Of a DNA stretch of 44,963 nucleotides, positions 31,371 through 40,739 are shown piece after piece. Both the position numbers and the translations under genes were made by a program. The stretch covers positions 1 through 44,963 of the forward strand of contig CACEEO010000004.1 of NCBI GenBank assembly GCA_902558585.1. The letters run 5' to 3'. The DNA comes from an uncultured Pelagibacteraceae bacterium (GTDB lineage Bacteria; Pseudomonadota; Alphaproteobacteria; Pelagibacterales; Pelagibacteraceae). Every line of letters begins with the position of its first letter. Position 1 is the first letter of the stretch. The notes beneath the pieces were generated by a model. That model was not told the DNA's origin. It saw only the letters and a program-made list of their open reading frames with translations, and did no database searches.

Positions 31371-32250
31371 CGTTTTTATAATCTGCTTTTCTTGCCAAAT
31401 ATATTCCAATAAATACAGCAATTAATGCAACAATAATTTTTGAGGTAATTATTTCATTAAGAAATATGTATCCTAAAATAATTCCAAATATTGGAATGAT
31501 ATAAGAAACCTGTGAATGAAATATGAGACCATTTGTTTTTAAAATTCTGAATCTCAATAACCATGCTATCCCAGTAGGAAAAATTCCTAAATATATTACC
31601 GATATAATAGAGTCTGTTGAAGGATTTAACATCCAAGGTTTTTCAAAAATTAAAGTGAATGGAAGAAGTATAATTGTAGACCAAATTAAAATTGAACCCG
31701 TAACATTTTCATTTTCTTTATTGCTTATTTTTAAGGTTATAACTCCTCCGATTACATAACAGGTAGATCCAAGTAGAATTAAAAGTGCAGCAATAAAGTT
31801 ATTTTCATTAATTAAAAAATTATCTGAAAACAAAAATACTATTCCTGAAAATCCTATTAATAATCCAATTGTTTTTAATAAGTTAAATTTTTCTCCTTTT
31901 AAAAAAAAGTGAGCTAGAACTGTTGAGCTTAATGGTGTTGTGGACATCAAGATAGCTGCCAAGTTACTTTGAACAAAATTCACTCCATAAGATATTAGTA
32001 TGAATGGAATAACTAAATTTACCAATCCAATGATTGCAAACCACTTCCAGTCTTTTGAGAATGCTTCAATTTTTATATTTTTATAAAAACATAAAATTAA
32101 AACTGGTATAGCTCCTAAAAAAGATCTTAAAAAACCTATTGTAATAGGTCCAAATGAGTATGTGGCAATCTTTATATTAAAAAAAGCAGACGCCCATATT
32201 AATGACAACAATGTCAACAATAAATAATCAACTAATTGTGGTTTTCTCAT
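31363..32250 (-). CDS. EamA/DMT family transporter
   Basis: A 295-residue drug/metabolite transporter superfamily protein with ten hydrophobic helices in two EamA repeats. The N-terminal repeat starts 'YLLLTLLSLIWASAFFNIKIA' and contains 'FLRSFLGAIPVLILCF'. The second repeat ends with 'SYIIPIFGIILGYIFLNE', a typical EamA motif, and the C-terminus is short and basic. Such proteins usually export amino acids or other metabolites; the substrate cannot be predicted. It overlaps the YbaK-like gene by four bases, so the two are co-translated, and its stop overlaps the convergent methyltransferase gene within TTAAGTAA. Confidence 0.87.
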   Translation of the reverse strand: MRKPQLVDYLLLTLLSLIWASAFFNIKIATYSFGPITIGFLRSFLGAIPVLILCFYKNIKIEAFSKDWKWFAIIGLVNLVIPFILISYGVNFVQSNLAAILMSTTPLSSTVLAHFFLKGEKFNLLKTIGLLIGFSGIVFLFSDNFLINENNFIAALLILLGSTCYVIGGVITLKISNKENENVTGSILIWSTIILLPFTLIFEKPWMLNPSTDSIISVIYLGIFPTGIAWLLRFRILKTNGLIFHSQVSYIIPIFGIILGYIFLNEIITSKIIVALIAVFIGIYLARKADYKNVT

Positions 32251-32729
32251 TCTGTTATTTCGTTTATCTCACCTGAGGTTAAGGCAATTAAATTTTCAAA
32301 ATTTATTTCGAATACTGCATTAGGATGACCTGCGGCTGCAAAAATAGAAGAAAATCTATTTAAAGTTTCATCAATAAAAATTTTTATTTTTGTTAAATGT
32401 CCTGTTGGAGATACTCCGCCAATTGTATATCCAGTAATTTTTTTAACATCTTCAGGGTTCGCCATTGAAACATCTTTTTGATCTAAAATTTTTTTTAATT
32501 TATTTAATGAACACCTTTTATCTCCAGAAACTAAACATAAAACATAACTATCCCCTGCTTTAAAAAGTAAGCTTTTAACAATTGCCCCTACTTTGCAACC
32601 TAAAGCTGTAGCTGCATCGTTAGCTGTTCGAGCAGTTTGCTCTAAAACAATCACTTTAATATCTGGATTAAATTGTTTTAGCGATTTTTCTGCTCTTAAA
32701 ACTGGCTCTTTATTTAATATTGATTTCAC
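32247..32729 (-). CDS. YbaK/EbsC-family aminoacyl-tRNA deacylase
   Basis: A 160-residue editing-domain protein related to YbaK and ProX, which hydrolyse mischarged tRNAs such as Cys-tRNAPro or Ala-tRNAPro. 'GCKVGAIVKSLLFKAGDSYVLCLVSGDKR' contains the conserved Lys of the active site, and 'TGYTIGGVSPTGH' is the diagnostic GxxxxGxxP-type loop. It overlaps the EamA transporter gene by four bases. Upstream is the 137-base gap before glnA on the other strand. The exact amino acid edited cannot be told from these motifs. Confidence 0.88.
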   Translation of the reverse strand: MKSILNKEPVLRAEKSLKQFNPDIKVIVLEQTARTANDAATALGCKVGAIVKSLLFKAGDSYVLCLVSGDKRCSLNKLKKILDQKDVSMANPEDVKKITGYTIGGVSPTGHLTKIKIFIDETLNRFSSIFAAAGHPNAVFEINFENLIALTSGEINEITE

Positions 32730-32866
32730 AGGTTTAATATATTTATTATTTTAGTGACTAATTACACTACTTATGTGAAAATTGCATAGGTGTTATTTAT
32801 TAAATAAGCAATATTTTTAAGTATTTTTTTGCTAATTAGGCCAAACAAAATTACATAGGAGACAAA

Positions 32867-34273
32867 ATGAGTGCAGCAAACATTTTAAAATTTATTAAAG
32901 ATAAGGAAGCAGAGTTTGTAGATTTAAGATTTACCGATCCAAGAGGAAAACTTCAACATTTAACAATGGATGCTTCGATAGTTGATGAAGAAATGTTGAA
33001 TGAAGGTGTATTTTTTGACGGTTCGTCTATTGCTGGTTGGAAAGCAATTAATGAGTCTGACATGATTTTAAAACCTGATACTGCAAGAATGTTCATGGAT
33101 CCTTTTACGTCTCATAATACTGTAGTTTTGTTTTGTGACATTCTAGACGCAATTAAAAAAGATCCTTATGAAAGAGATCCAAGGGGTGTTGCTAAAAAAG
33201 CTGAAGAATATTTAAAAGCTTCAGGTATAGGTGATAAAGCTTTTTTTGGACCTGAGCCAGAATTTTTTGTTTTTGATGATGTAAGAATCAAAAATGATAT
33301 GAATGAGTGTGGATTTAAATTAGATAGTAAAGAAGGTCCTTACAATTCAGGTAAAGAATATGAAAATGGAAATATGGGTCATAGACCTCAAATTAAAGGA
33401 GGATATTTCCCAGTACCACCAGTTGATAGTGAACAAGACATGCGTGGTGAGTATCTTAAAAATTTGAAAGAAGTTGGTATTAAAGTTGAAAAACATCACC
33501 ATGAAGTTGCTCCTAGCCAGCACGAGCTTGGAATGTATTTTGGAACTTTAGTAAACCAAGCTGATAACGTACAATTATATAAATATGTTGTTCAAATGGT
33601 TACACATTCGTTTGGAAAAACTGCAACTTTTATGCCAAAGCCAGTTGCTGGTGACAATGGTTCAGGTATGCACATCCATCAATCCATTTGGAAAGGTGAT
33701 ACTCCGGTGTTTTCAGGTGATGCGTATTCTGGATTAAGTGAAACCGCATTACATTATATTGGTGGAATTCTAAAACACGCTAAAGCAATTAATGCTTTTG
33801 CTAACTCTACAACAAACAGTTACAAAAGATTAATTCCAGGTTTTGAAGCTCCAGTTCTTCTTGCATATTCAGCAAGAAATAGATCTGCTTCTTGTAGAAT
33901 ACCGATCACATTAAGCAAAAAAGGTGCGAGATGTGAAATCAGATTCCCAGATGCTGCAGGAAACCCATATTTAACTTTTGCAGCTATGTTAATGGCTGGT
34001 ATTGATGGAATTAAAAATAAAATTCATCCAGGTGAGTCTTTTGATAAAGATTTATATGAATTACCACCTGAAGAAGTTAAAGCTATCCCAACAGTTTGTG
34101 GTTCTTTAAGAGAAGCAATGGAAAGTTTAGATAAAGACAGAGAGTTTTTAACTCAAGGCGGTGTCTTTACTGACGATCAGATTGATGCTTACATTGCTCT
34201 TAAGTTTGAAGAAATTCACAAATTTGAACATGCACCTCATCCTGTAGAGTTTGAGATGTATTACAGTAGCTAA
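32867..34273 (+). CDS. glnA: Glutamine synthetase type I
   Basis: GlnA joins ammonia to glutamate, the main nitrogen-assimilation step. All 468 residues of the GSI type are present. The N-terminal beta-grasp ends '[17 protein letters not shown]', the metal/ATP sites include '[12 protein letters not shown]' and '[12 protein letters not shown]', and 'NRSASCRIP' binds glutamate. '[14 protein letters not shown]' holds the Tyr that is adenylylated by GlnE in other proteobacteria, so that control may apply here. The ribosome site is AGGAG, eight bases before ATG. I saw no convincing NtrC site or known riboswitch in the 137-base upstream gap, which is AT-rich with scattered TATA-like boxes. Confidence 0.97.
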   Translation: MSAANILKFIKDKEAEFVDLRFTDPRGKLQHLTMDASIVDEEMLNEGVFFDGSSIAGWKAINESDMILKPDTARMFMDPFTSHNTVVLFCDILDAIKKDPYERDPRGVAKKAEEYLKASGIGDKAFFGPEPEFFVFDDVRIKNDMNECGFKLDSKEGPYNSGKEYENGNMGHRPQIKGGYFPVPPVDSEQDMRGEYLKNLKEVGIKVEKHHHEVAPSQHELGMYFGTLVNQADNVQLYKYVVQMVTHSFGKTATFMPKPVAGDNGSGMHIHQSIWKGDTPVFSGDAYSGLSETALHYIGGILKHAKAINAFANSTTNSYKRLIPGFEAPVLLAYSARNRSASCRIPITLSKKGARCEIRFPDAAGNPYLTFAAMLMAGIDGIKNKIHPGESFDKDLYELPPEEVKAIPTVCGSLREAMESLDKDREFLTQGGVFTDDQIDAYIALKFEEIHKFEHAPHPVEFEMYYSS

Positions 34274-34282
34274 TAAATTTAA

Positions 34283-34453
34283 TTACTGTCTAGTTGTTGC
34301 AATTGTATCTTTGTTAACACCTTTTTTAACTACGTAATCTTGTGTGCCGTTCGCACCGGTTTCAACTTCTTTACGTAGTTCTTTAAAGAACGTTTTCTCC
34401 TTTAAAGAGTTTTTCAAGTTTTTAACAAGATTTTTAAACTCAAATTTGTTCAT
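34283..34453 (-). CDS. Small basic protein of unknown function
   Basis: A 56-residue ORF starting 'MNKFEFKNLVKNLKNSL'; the ORF track's longer start at 34501 adds a hydrophobic piece that reads like noncoding sequence, so I prefer the Met at 34453. It has a basic helix-forming N-half and a C-terminal half 'EVETGANGTQDYVVKKGVNK' that looks like genuine coding. It sits between the glnA stop and the sufA stop on the suf strand and might be the last gene of that operon. The DNA within it also contains unusually strong inverted repeats, so a structured RNA is an alternative reading. I recognise no family. Confidence 0.55.
   Translation of the reverse strand: MNKFEFKNLVKNLKNSLKEKTFFKELRKEVETGANGTQDYVVKKGVNKDTIATTRQ
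34328..34391. repeat. Nested inverted repeats inside the small ORF
   Basis: AACTACGTAA (34328-34337) and TTACGTAGTT (34371-34380) are a perfect 10-bp inverted pair. The latter runs into GTTCTTTAAAGAAC (34378-34391), a perfect 14-bp palindrome. Two such perfect elements in 64 bases is unusual for coding DNA and could mark a terminator-like or regulatory RNA structure at the end of the suf or glnA transcripts. Confidence 0.5.
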
Positions 34454-34519
34454 ATAGAATCTATACATTAGATATGCATATAATGCAATACAGATATGCA
34501 ATTAACGGGATAATACAAC

Positions 34520-34855
34520 TTACGATATTTTAAAGGACTCTCCACAGCCACAACGCTCAGTTTCATTAGGATTATTAAACACAAATGACGAAGACAATTC
34601 CTCCTTCTTGTAATCCATTTCTGTACCAAGCAGATACATAATAGCAGCTGAATCAACGAATACTTTCACACCCTTATCTTCAATAACTTCATCATTAGGA
34701 TTTAAATCTTTTGTATACTCCATTACATAAGACATCCCTGCACAACCACCTGATTTAACTGATACTCTAACACCAATAGATTCTTTTTCAGCATTGGCCA
34801 TTATTTCTTTTATTCGTAATGCTGCGTTATCACTTAATTTTATTATTGGGTTCAT
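34520..34855 (-). CDS. sufA: A-type iron-sulfur carrier (SufA/IscA family)
   Basis: A 111-residue A-type carrier that holds and passes on Fe-S clusters. The three conserved cysteines are in 'KSGGCAGMSY' and the C-terminal 'ERCGCGESF'. The true start is the ATG at 34855 ('MNPIIKLSDNAALRI'), which overlaps the sufT stop as TAATG; the longer start in the ORF track runs into sufT and is rejected. It is the last recognisable member of the suf operon. It probably supplies clusters to targets such as MoaA and CoxS. Confidence 0.93.
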   Translation of the reverse strand: MNPIIKLSDNAALRIKEIMANAEKESIGVRVSVKSGGCAGMSYVMEYTKDLNPNDEVIEDKGVKVFVDSAAIMYLLGTEMDYKKEELSSSFVFNNPNETERCGCGESFKIS

Positions 34856-35154
34856 TATAAATTCAATTCTAATTTTGCTGCCTCTGACATCATATCTTTG
34901 TTCCACGGTGGATCCCAAACTAACTCAAGATCAACATCCTCTATACCCTCAACTTGCATCGCGCCCTCTTTAACCTCTTTTGGTAAACTTTCTGCAACTG
35001 GACAGTTTGGAGTTGTCAGTGTCATTTTGATAATGGCAAACTTTTCATCTTTTACTTTAATATCATAAATCAAACCTAATTCGAAGATATTTACAGGTAA
35101 CTCAGGGTCATAAATTTTTCTTATTTCCTCAATTATTTCATCTTTTTTTGTCAT
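34855..35154 (-). CDS. sufT: SufT / MIP18-family Fe-S assembly protein (DUF59)
   Basis: A 99-residue DUF59/MIP18 protein of the SufT type, an auxiliary factor for Fe-S protein maturation. The core motif 'IYDPELPVNIFELGLIYDI' and 'KMTLTTPNCPVAESLP' with the conserved Cys are visible, and the tail 'LELVWDPPWNKDMMSEAAK' is typical. It follows sufU after three bases and overlaps the sufA start by one base. Position within the suf operon supports the functional label over other DUF59 roles. Confidence 0.9.
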   Translation of the reverse strand: MTKKDEIIEEIRKIYDPELPVNIFELGLIYDIKVKDEKFAIIKMTLTTPNCPVAESLPKEVKEGAMQVEGIEDVDLELVWDPPWNKDMMSEAAKLELNL

Positions 35155-35157
35155 AAT

Positions 35158-35622
35158 TTAATTCTCAGTTTTTACTTCCTCTTTTTTTTCATCAAAAGCC
35201 GAAACCATTGTATGCCAAGATAAAGTTGCACATTTAACTCTCATTGGATATTGCTTAACACCAGATAAACACATTAGTTTAGTTTTTTCATCTTTGCTCA
35301 AATACTCAGATTTTAATTCAGGATTTTCTTTAATCATGCCTAAAAAATCCTCAACTATTTCTTTAGCCTCATGTTCATTTTTTCCTTTAATCAAATCTGT
35401 CATTATAGAGGCTGAAGCCATTGAAATTGCACAACCACTCCCTTCAAACGATGCATCTTCTACAATTTTTTGTCCATTTAGTTTTAAATAAACATGAACG
35501 TTATCACCACAAAGAGGATTATTACCTTTGGCATCTTTGTTAAAACCTTCTGTCTTTCTAAGATTTCTTGGATTTTTACCATGCTCCAATATAATTTCTT
35601 GATAAAGTTCTTTTAAATTCAT
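35158..35622 (-). CDS. sufU: SufU-type Fe-S scaffold / sulfur-relay protein
   Basis: A 154-residue IscU/SufU family protein. The three conserved cysteines are C38 ('NNPLCGDNV', with Asp at position 40), C64 ('GSGCAISMASAS') and C131 ('RVKCATLSWHT'). The insertion before the last cysteine ('SGVKQYPMRVKC') is the SufU hallmark that separates it from IscU. SufU takes persulfide sulfur from SufS and zinc helps the transfer. It overlaps the sufS stop region by one base. No sufE gene is in the operon, consistent with SufU serving as the SufS partner. Confidence 0.92.
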   Translation of the reverse strand: MNLKELYQEIILEHGKNPRNLRKTEGFNKDAKGNNPLCGDNVHVYLKLNGQKIVEDASFEGSGCAISMASASIMTDLIKGKNEHEAKEIVEDFLGMIKENPELKSEYLSKDEKTKLMCLSGVKQYPMRVKCATLSWHTMVSAFDEKKEEVKTEN

Positions 35623-36839
35623 TATAGATTAAATATTTTTTTACAGTTGTTTATCGATTGGTTTAGCTGATCTAAATCTTCTTTTGTATTATAAATACCA
35701 ACTGATGCTCTAGCGCTAGCTGGAATATTTAATTTGTCATGTAGAATTTGACAACAATGATGTCCTGCTCTTATTGCAACCCCGTCTTCATCCAAGATAG
35801 TTGCTATATCATGAGGGTGAACTCCTTCTATAGTGAATGATAAAACCCCTCCTTTATTTTTTGGATTTCCGATAAGTTTAACTGAGTTATTTTTTTGTAA
35901 TAGTTCTTGCCCATATTCAACTAAATCAGCTTCATGTTTCATAACATTTTCGATACCAATGCTTTCTAAAAATTTTATTGATTGGTCAAAAGCAATTACT
36001 TGTGCAGTAGCCATAGTACCAGCCTCATATTTATTAGGTAGTTCACCATAGGAAATCTTATCTTTTTTAACTTCATTTATCATTCCTCCACCACCTTGGT
36101 ATGGAGGTAATTCTTCTAACCATTTTTTTTTGCCATATAGAACTCCCAAACCTGTAGGTCCATACATTTTGTGACATGAAATTGCATAGAAATCACATTC
36201 TAAATCTTGCATATCTAATTTTAAATGTGGCGCTCCCTGACATCCATCGACTACAACAATTATTCCTTTTGAATGTGCAAGCTGGGTAATTTCTTTTACG
36301 GGTAAAATTGCACCTGTTACATTCGACAGATGAGTAATAGAAATTAATTTTGTTTTTGGTGTTATTTTCTTTTCTATTTCTTCAAGTGTAATTTCACCTT
36401 CTTCATTTATTTCAGCAAAATTAATTTTTATATTTTTTGATTTTCTTAAGAAATGCCATGGCACATAATTTGAATGATGCTCAAGTTCCGTAATTAATAC
36501 TTCATCACCTTCCTGTAGGTAACTTTGGCCTAATGTATTAGCAACTAAATTTAATGCTTCTGTAGCACCTTTTGTAAAAACAATTTCATTTTTATCTTTA
36601 GCGTTGATATATTTTTGAACTGATGATCTTGTGTTTTCGTATAAATTTGTTGCTGCTACAGCAAGATAATGAACACTTCTTCCAACGTTAGAAAATTGTT
36701 TGGTATAAAATTCATTAATTCTATCCACAACTATTTTTGGTTTTTGTGATGAATTTGCACTATCTAAATAAACTAGATCATTATTTTGAATTTTTTCATC
36801 AAAAATTGGAAATTCTTTTTTTATCTGATCAATATTCAT
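35622..36839 (-). CDS. sufS: SufS-type cysteine desulfurase
   Basis: A 405-residue PLP enzyme that takes sulfur from cysteine for Fe-S cluster assembly. The PLP-binding lysine is K224 in 'ISCHKMYGPTG', and the His of 'TELEHHSNYVPW' stacks over the cofactor. The catalytic cysteine lies in 'RAGHHCCQILHDKL' at about 362; a second cysteine follows directly (CC), where most homologues have CA. The operon position between sufD and sufU, with four-base and one-base overlaps, confirms the assignment. Confidence 0.95.
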   Translation of the reverse strand: MNIDQIKKEFPIFDEKIQNNDLVYLDSANSSQKPKIVVDRINEFYTKQFSNVGRSVHYLAVAATNLYENTRSSVQKYINAKDKNEIVFTKGATEALNLVANTLGQSYLQEGDEVLITELEHHSNYVPWHFLRKSKNIKINFAEINEEGEITLEEIEKKITPKTKLISITHLSNVTGAILPVKEITQLAHSKGIIVVVDGCQGAPHLKLDMQDLECDFYAISCHKMYGPTGLGVLYGKKKWLEELPPYQGGGGMINEVKKDKISYGELPNKYEAGTMATAQVIAFDQSIKFLESIGIENVMKHEADLVEYGQELLQKNNSVKLIGNPKNKGGVLSFTIEGVHPHDIATILDEDGVAIRAGHHCCQILHDKLNIPASARASVGIYNTKEDLDQLNQSINNCKKIFNL

Positions 36840-38083
36840 TCTTTTATTCCAAGCATATTTTTTATTAAGTTTTTTATTTCTGAGTCAGTAATTTTTTCTA
36901 CAACGTCAAGCAGAAAACCATTAATCAATAGCTCCCTTGACTGCTGATAACTTAAACCTCTAGACATTAAATAAAATATAGAGTCTTCATTTAAACTACC
37001 TGATGCTGAACCATGCGAACACTTAACGTCATCAGCATAAATTTCTAGTTCTGGCTTGGCATTAAACTCCGATTCTTTATTTAACAATATTGCTTTGCTC
37101 AATTGGTATCCATCAGTTTTCTGAGCATCTGAATTTACAAATATTTTGCCTTGATACACTGCTTTAGAGCTTTGCTCTAAAACACTTTTAATTAATTGAT
37201 AACTTTTTGTATTTTCAGTTAAGTGATTTATTATTGATCTAATTTCGTGATGTTTATCATTATTCAATGAAAAAACACCATTAACAAAAGCTGATGCATA
37301 AACTCCATTTAAATTACAGTTTATCTCATTTTTAGAAAAATTTGATCCAGAAGATAAAATAAATGTTTCAGAAATACTGTTCTTGTCTTGATCAATATTA
37401 TTAAAAGAATACTTAATATTTTTATTCTCAAATTTATCTACTTTATAGTTTTTTAAAACAGCATTTTGCTTTAATTCAAAGTTATAAAATATATTTAAAA
37501 AATTCTTTTCAGATGTATCATTAAACAAATCAATTAATCTTAACGAGCTATCTTTATCTAATTCAAAATTAAGTCGTAAATTAATGTTTTTAGACCAAAT
37601 TTTTGAATTTGTTGTATGATAGATAATTAGAGGTTTTGCTAACTGATAACCTTTTTTTACCAATATTTTAAAACATTTATTAGTAAAGGCATTATTTAAG
37701 TCAGATAATGAATTACTATTTTCAAATTCATTTATAGTTTCTGATTGATCAATTATTTCTATTTGATCTTTTTTTTCATATTCAAAATCAATTTTTTCAA
37801 TTCTACCATTTATAAAAACTATTTTATTGTGCTCTAATCCATCTACAAATACAGAGGTATCAACTTTGTTAGTAGAAGCTTGATCATTATAAAAACTAAG
37901 TTCTCCAATATTATTTTTTATTATTTGATTAAGATCTGAAAATTTCCAATCTTCTTCTTTTTTATTTGGAAAACCTTTGTCTATAAAATTATCTAAACAA
38001 AATTTTTTTATCTCAATATCTTTTTGAGATAAACTTAAATTTTTTAAACTATTATAAAAATCTTTTTGTAATTGTTCTTTCAT
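36836..38083 (-). CDS. sufD: SufD, Fe-S assembly scaffold component
   Basis: A 415-residue SufD protein, the partner of SufB in the SufBC2D scaffold. The N-terminal region contains 'GFPNKKEEDWKFSDL', and the beta-helix core ends in 'DDVKCSHGSASGSLNEDSIFYLMSRGL', a strongly conserved SufB/SufD segment whose His is important for cluster assembly. The protein is markedly Asn/Lys/Ile-rich and its middle diverges from most homologues, but the family is clear. It overlaps sufS by four bases and follows sufC directly. Confidence 0.94.
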   Translation of the reverse strand: MKEQLQKDFYNSLKNLSLSQKDIEIKKFCLDNFIDKGFPNKKEEDWKFSDLNQIIKNNIGELSFYNDQASTNKVDTSVFVDGLEHNKIVFINGRIEKIDFEYEKKDQIEIIDQSETINEFENSNSLSDLNNAFTNKCFKILVKKGYQLAKPLIIYHTTNSKIWSKNINLRLNFELDKDSSLRLIDLFNDTSEKNFLNIFYNFELKQNAVLKNYKVDKFENKNIKYSFNNIDQDKNSISETFILSSGSNFSKNEINCNLNGVYASAFVNGVFSLNNDKHHEIRSIINHLTENTKSYQLIKSVLEQSSKAVYQGKIFVNSDAQKTDGYQLSKAILLNKESEFNAKPELEIYADDVKCSHGSASGSLNEDSIFYLMSRGLSYQQSRELLINGFLLDVVEKITDSEIKNLIKNMLGIKE

Positions 38084-38818
38084 TTAATTAAAATTTTCGT
38101 ATCCTTTTTTCTCTAATTCTAAAGCTAAATCTGGACCACCAGATTTTACAATTTTTCCATTTATCAAAACATGAACAAAGTCAGGTTTTATATAATCAAG
38201 TAATCTTTGGTAGTGTGTAATAATTAAAAATGAATTATTTTTATCTCTTAAAGTGTTAACTCCATCTGCAACAATCTTTAAAGCATCAATATCTAAACCA
38301 GAATCTGTTTCATCTAAAATTGAAAGTTTTGGAGCTAGCAACGACATCTGTAAAATTTCATTTTTCTTTTTTTCACCTCCAGAAAAACCAACATTTAATT
38401 GTCTGTTTAATTTTTCCTCATCAAATTTTAATTCTTTAGACTTTTCTTTTACCAATTTTAGAAACTCAATAGCATCAAGCTCTTTCTCGCCCCTAGCTTT
38501 TCTAACAGCATTTAAAGAAGTTTTTAAAAATATATTTGTATTTACACCTGGAATTTCTAAAGGATATTGGAAAGCTAAAAATATACCCTTGTGTGCTCTT
38601 TCCTCTGTTTCAAGTTCAAATAAATCTTTTTCTTCAAAAAGAACTTCCCCAGAAACTTCATAACCTTTTTTTCCAGATAGAATATTTGATAATGTGCTTT
38701 TTCCAGATCCATTAGGACCCATAATTGCATGAACCTCACCGGGATTTATATCTAATGATAGCCCGTTTAAAATTGACTTATTATCTATTGTTGCATTTAA
38801 ATTATTTATTTTAAGCAT
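38084..38818 (-). CDS. sufC: SufC, Fe-S assembly ATPase
   Basis: A 244-residue ABC-type ATPase that drives the conformational change of the SufBCD scaffold. Walker A is 'GPNGSGKST' at about residues 34-42, the signature is 'GFSGGEKKKNEI', which is the particular form seen in SufC, and Walker B with D-loop is 'LSILDETDSGLD'. The switch His is in 'LIITHYQRLL'. It lies one base after sufB and directly before sufD, the standard order. Confidence 0.96.
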   Translation of the reverse strand: MLKINNLNATIDNKSILNGLSLDINPGEVHAIMGPNGSGKSTLSNILSGKKGYEVSGEVLFEEKDLFELETEERAHKGIFLAFQYPLEIPGVNTNIFLKTSLNAVRKARGEKELDAIEFLKLVKEKSKELKFDEEKLNRQLNVGFSGGEKKKNEILQMSLLAPKLSILDETDSGLDIDALKIVADGVNTLRDKNNSFLIITHYQRLLDYIKPDFVHVLINGKIVKSGGPDLALELEKKGYENFN

Positions 38819-38819
38819 A

Positions 38820-40262
38820 TTAACCTACACTTCCTTCCAGACTGATACCTACAAGTTTTTGGGCTTCTACTGCAAATTCCATAGGTAACTGCTGCAACAC
38901 TTCCTTACAAAAACCGTTAACGATCAAGCCAACAGCTTCCTCTGGATTTAATCCTCTTTGTTGACAATAATGTAGCTGCTCTTCACTAATCTTGGATGTG
39001 GTTGCCTCATGAGCAATATTGGACTCAGAATTTTTATTTTTTATATAAGGAACAGTGTGAGCTCCACATTTGTTACCCATTAATAAAGAATCGCACTGAG
39101 TATAATTAGTTGAATTTTTAGCTTTTGATGAAATATCAACTAAACCTCTATATGTCATATCTGAACTACCTGCTGATATTCCTTTAGAAATTATTTTACT
39201 TTTAGTATTTTTACCTAGATGGATCATTTTGGTACCTGTATCTGCTTTTTGATGATTGTTAGTAATAGCTATTGAATAGAACTCACCAACAGAGTTATCT
39301 CCTTTAAGAATACAACTAGGATACTTCCAGGTAATTGCAGAACCTGTTTCAACTTGTGTCCATGAAATTTTTGAATTTTTTCCCTTGCATAAACCTCTTT
39401 TTGTTACAAAATTATAAATTCCACCTTTGCCATCTTGATCACCTGGATACCAATTTTGAACAGTTGAATATTTTATTTCCGCATCATCAAGTGCAATTAG
39501 TTCTACATTAGCAGCATGTAATTGATTTTCATCTCTCATTGGAGCTGTACATCCTTCTAAGTAGCTAACATAACTTCCTTTATCTGCAATAATTAAAGTT
39601 CTTTCAAATTGACCTGTATTAGATGCATTAATTCTAAAATAAGTTGATAGTTCCATTGGACACCTAACACTCTCTGGAATGTACACAAAAGAACCATCTG
39701 TAAAAACTGCTGAATTTAATGTTGCAAAAAAATGATCACTTGTTGGGATTACAGAGCCTAAATATTTTTTGACTAATTCAGGGTGATTTTGAATTGCCTC
39801 TGATATAGGACAAAATATAATTCCTTGTTTTGTTAATTCATCTTTAAAAGTAGTAGCTACAGAAACTGAATCAAATACAGCATCAACAGCTATTCCATTT
39901 AATCTCGCTTGCTCTTGCAAAGGAATTCCAAGTTTCTTATAAGTTTCTAAAAGTTTAGGATCCAGTTCATCTAAGCTCTTTGGCTTATCTTTCATGCTTT
40001 TAGGTGCAGAGTAATAATATAAATCTTGATAATCTATTTTTGGAAATTTAGGTTTCTGCCAATCTGGTTCTTTTAATACTTTAAATCTTTCAAAAGCTTT
40101 TAGTCTAAACTCAAGCATCCATGCAGGTTCTTTTTTAATATTAGATATAAATTTAATGACATCTTCATTCAAACCTTTTGGGGCTTGAATATTTTCTATG
40201 TCTGTCGAAAAACCATATTTATAGTCTTTTAAATTATTTATCTCTTTTTGTCTGTTATCCAT
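38820..40262 (-). CDS. sufB: SufB, Fe-S assembly scaffold
   Basis: A 480-residue SufB protein, the main scaffold on which new Fe-S clusters form. Conserved segments include '[16 protein letters not shown]' at the N-terminus, '[23 protein letters not shown]' in the core and '[23 protein letters not shown]'. The functional Cys lies in the region '[24 protein letters not shown]', and '[20 protein letters not shown]' is in the C-terminal part. It is the first suf gene and follows the iscR-type regulator by one base, so the whole iscR-sufBCDSUTA set is likely one transcript. Confidence 0.96.
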   Translation of the reverse strand: MDNRQKEINNLKDYKYGFSTDIENIQAPKGLNEDVIKFISNIKKEPAWMLEFRLKAFERFKVLKEPDWQKPKFPKIDYQDLYYYSAPKSMKDKPKSLDELDPKLLETYKKLGIPLQEQARLNGIAVDAVFDSVSVATTFKDELTKQGIIFCPISEAIQNHPELVKKYLGSVIPTSDHFFATLNSAVFTDGSFVYIPESVRCPMELSTYFRINASNTGQFERTLIIADKGSYVSYLEGCTAPMRDENQLHAANVELIALDDAEIKYSTVQNWYPGDQDGKGGIYNFVTKRGLCKGKNSKISWTQVETGSAITWKYPSCILKGDNSVGEFYSIAITNNHQKADTGTKMIHLGKNTKSKIISKGISAGSSDMTYRGLVDISSKAKNSTNYTQCDSLLMGNKCGAHTVPYIKNKNSESNIAHEATTSKISEEQLHYCQQRGLNPEEAVGLIVNGFCKEVLQQLPMEFAVEAQKLVGISLEGSVG

Positions 40263-40263
40263 T

Positions 40264-40689
40264 CTAAACTCTTGTTTCTTTATTGTTGTTTAACAAATCT
40301 TTTAAGCTTTTATTTTCAAAGAATGTATTTATGTGAATCTCTAATTCATCCCAAAGATTGTGAGTTATACATTTTGTGGCTTTACCGTTACATCCTCTTT
40401 TTGACTCTTTTTTACACTGAACAGTTTTTACTTTTTCATCTACAGCGTTGAATATATTTGTTAATTTAATATCGTTTGGGTTTTTATTGAGAACATATCC
40501 TCCCTGAGTTCCTCTGATACTTTTAACAATTTCGTTTTTTTTTAATTTAGAAAAAATTTGTTCTAGGTAATCTAAAGATATACCTTGTCTCAATGATATA
40601 TCTCTTAGTGACACTGGGTTTATGTTATCAAACCTAGCTAAATCAACTAATGCCATTACAGCATATCTACCTTTTGATGTAAGTTTCAT
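40264..40689 (-). CDS. iscR: Rrf2-family Fe-S-sensing regulator (IscR-like)
   Basis: A 141-residue winged-helix regulator of the IscR group. The start at 40689 ('[18 protein letters not shown]') is the standard family N-terminus; the ORF track's longer version runs back through the promoter and is rejected. The cluster-binding cysteines are C92, C100 and C107, with H110 three residues after the last as in E. coli IscR, so it should hold a [2Fe-2S] cluster. The DNA-reading helix lies in '[23 protein letters not shown]'. It heads the suf operon and an IscR type-1 site covers the promoter, so autoregulation by Fe-S status is expected. Confidence 0.93.
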   Translation of the reverse strand: MKLTSKGRYAVMALVDLARFDNINPVSLRDISLRQGISLDYLEQIFSKLKKNEIVKSIRGTQGGYVLNKNPNDIKLTNIFNAVDEKVKTVQCKKESKRGCNGKATKCITHNLWDELEIHINTFFENKSLKDLLNNNKETRV

Positions 40690-40711
40690 TTTTACCCTTA
40701 AATTGTGCGTT

Positions 40712-40739
40712 TTTATACATACCTGACTAAAATGGTCAA
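40712..40739 (-). promoter_or_regulatory. iscR-suf operon promoter
   Basis: Read on the minus strand, TTGACC (-35) and TATAAA (-10) are separated by 16 bases. They lie 23 bases upstream of the iscR start codon, implying a very short leader. This is the best sigma-70-type promoter in the window and it overlaps the IscR operator. Confidence 0.75.

Noticed and set aside
32730-32866. Nitrogen-regulatory RNA or NtrC site before glnA
   Set aside because: The gap has only AT-rich TATA-like strings and a weak AGCAA/TTGCT pairing; no known motif could be matched.
34856-34918. Long start of sufA in the ORF track
   Set aside because: It overlaps the sufT coding sequence out of frame; the ATG at 34855, coupled to the sufT stop, gives the normal protein.
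38253-38663. Plus-strand ORF of 136 aa opposite sufC
   Set aside because: It is Ser/Phe-rich antisense of a well-defined ATPase gene and has no ribosome site.
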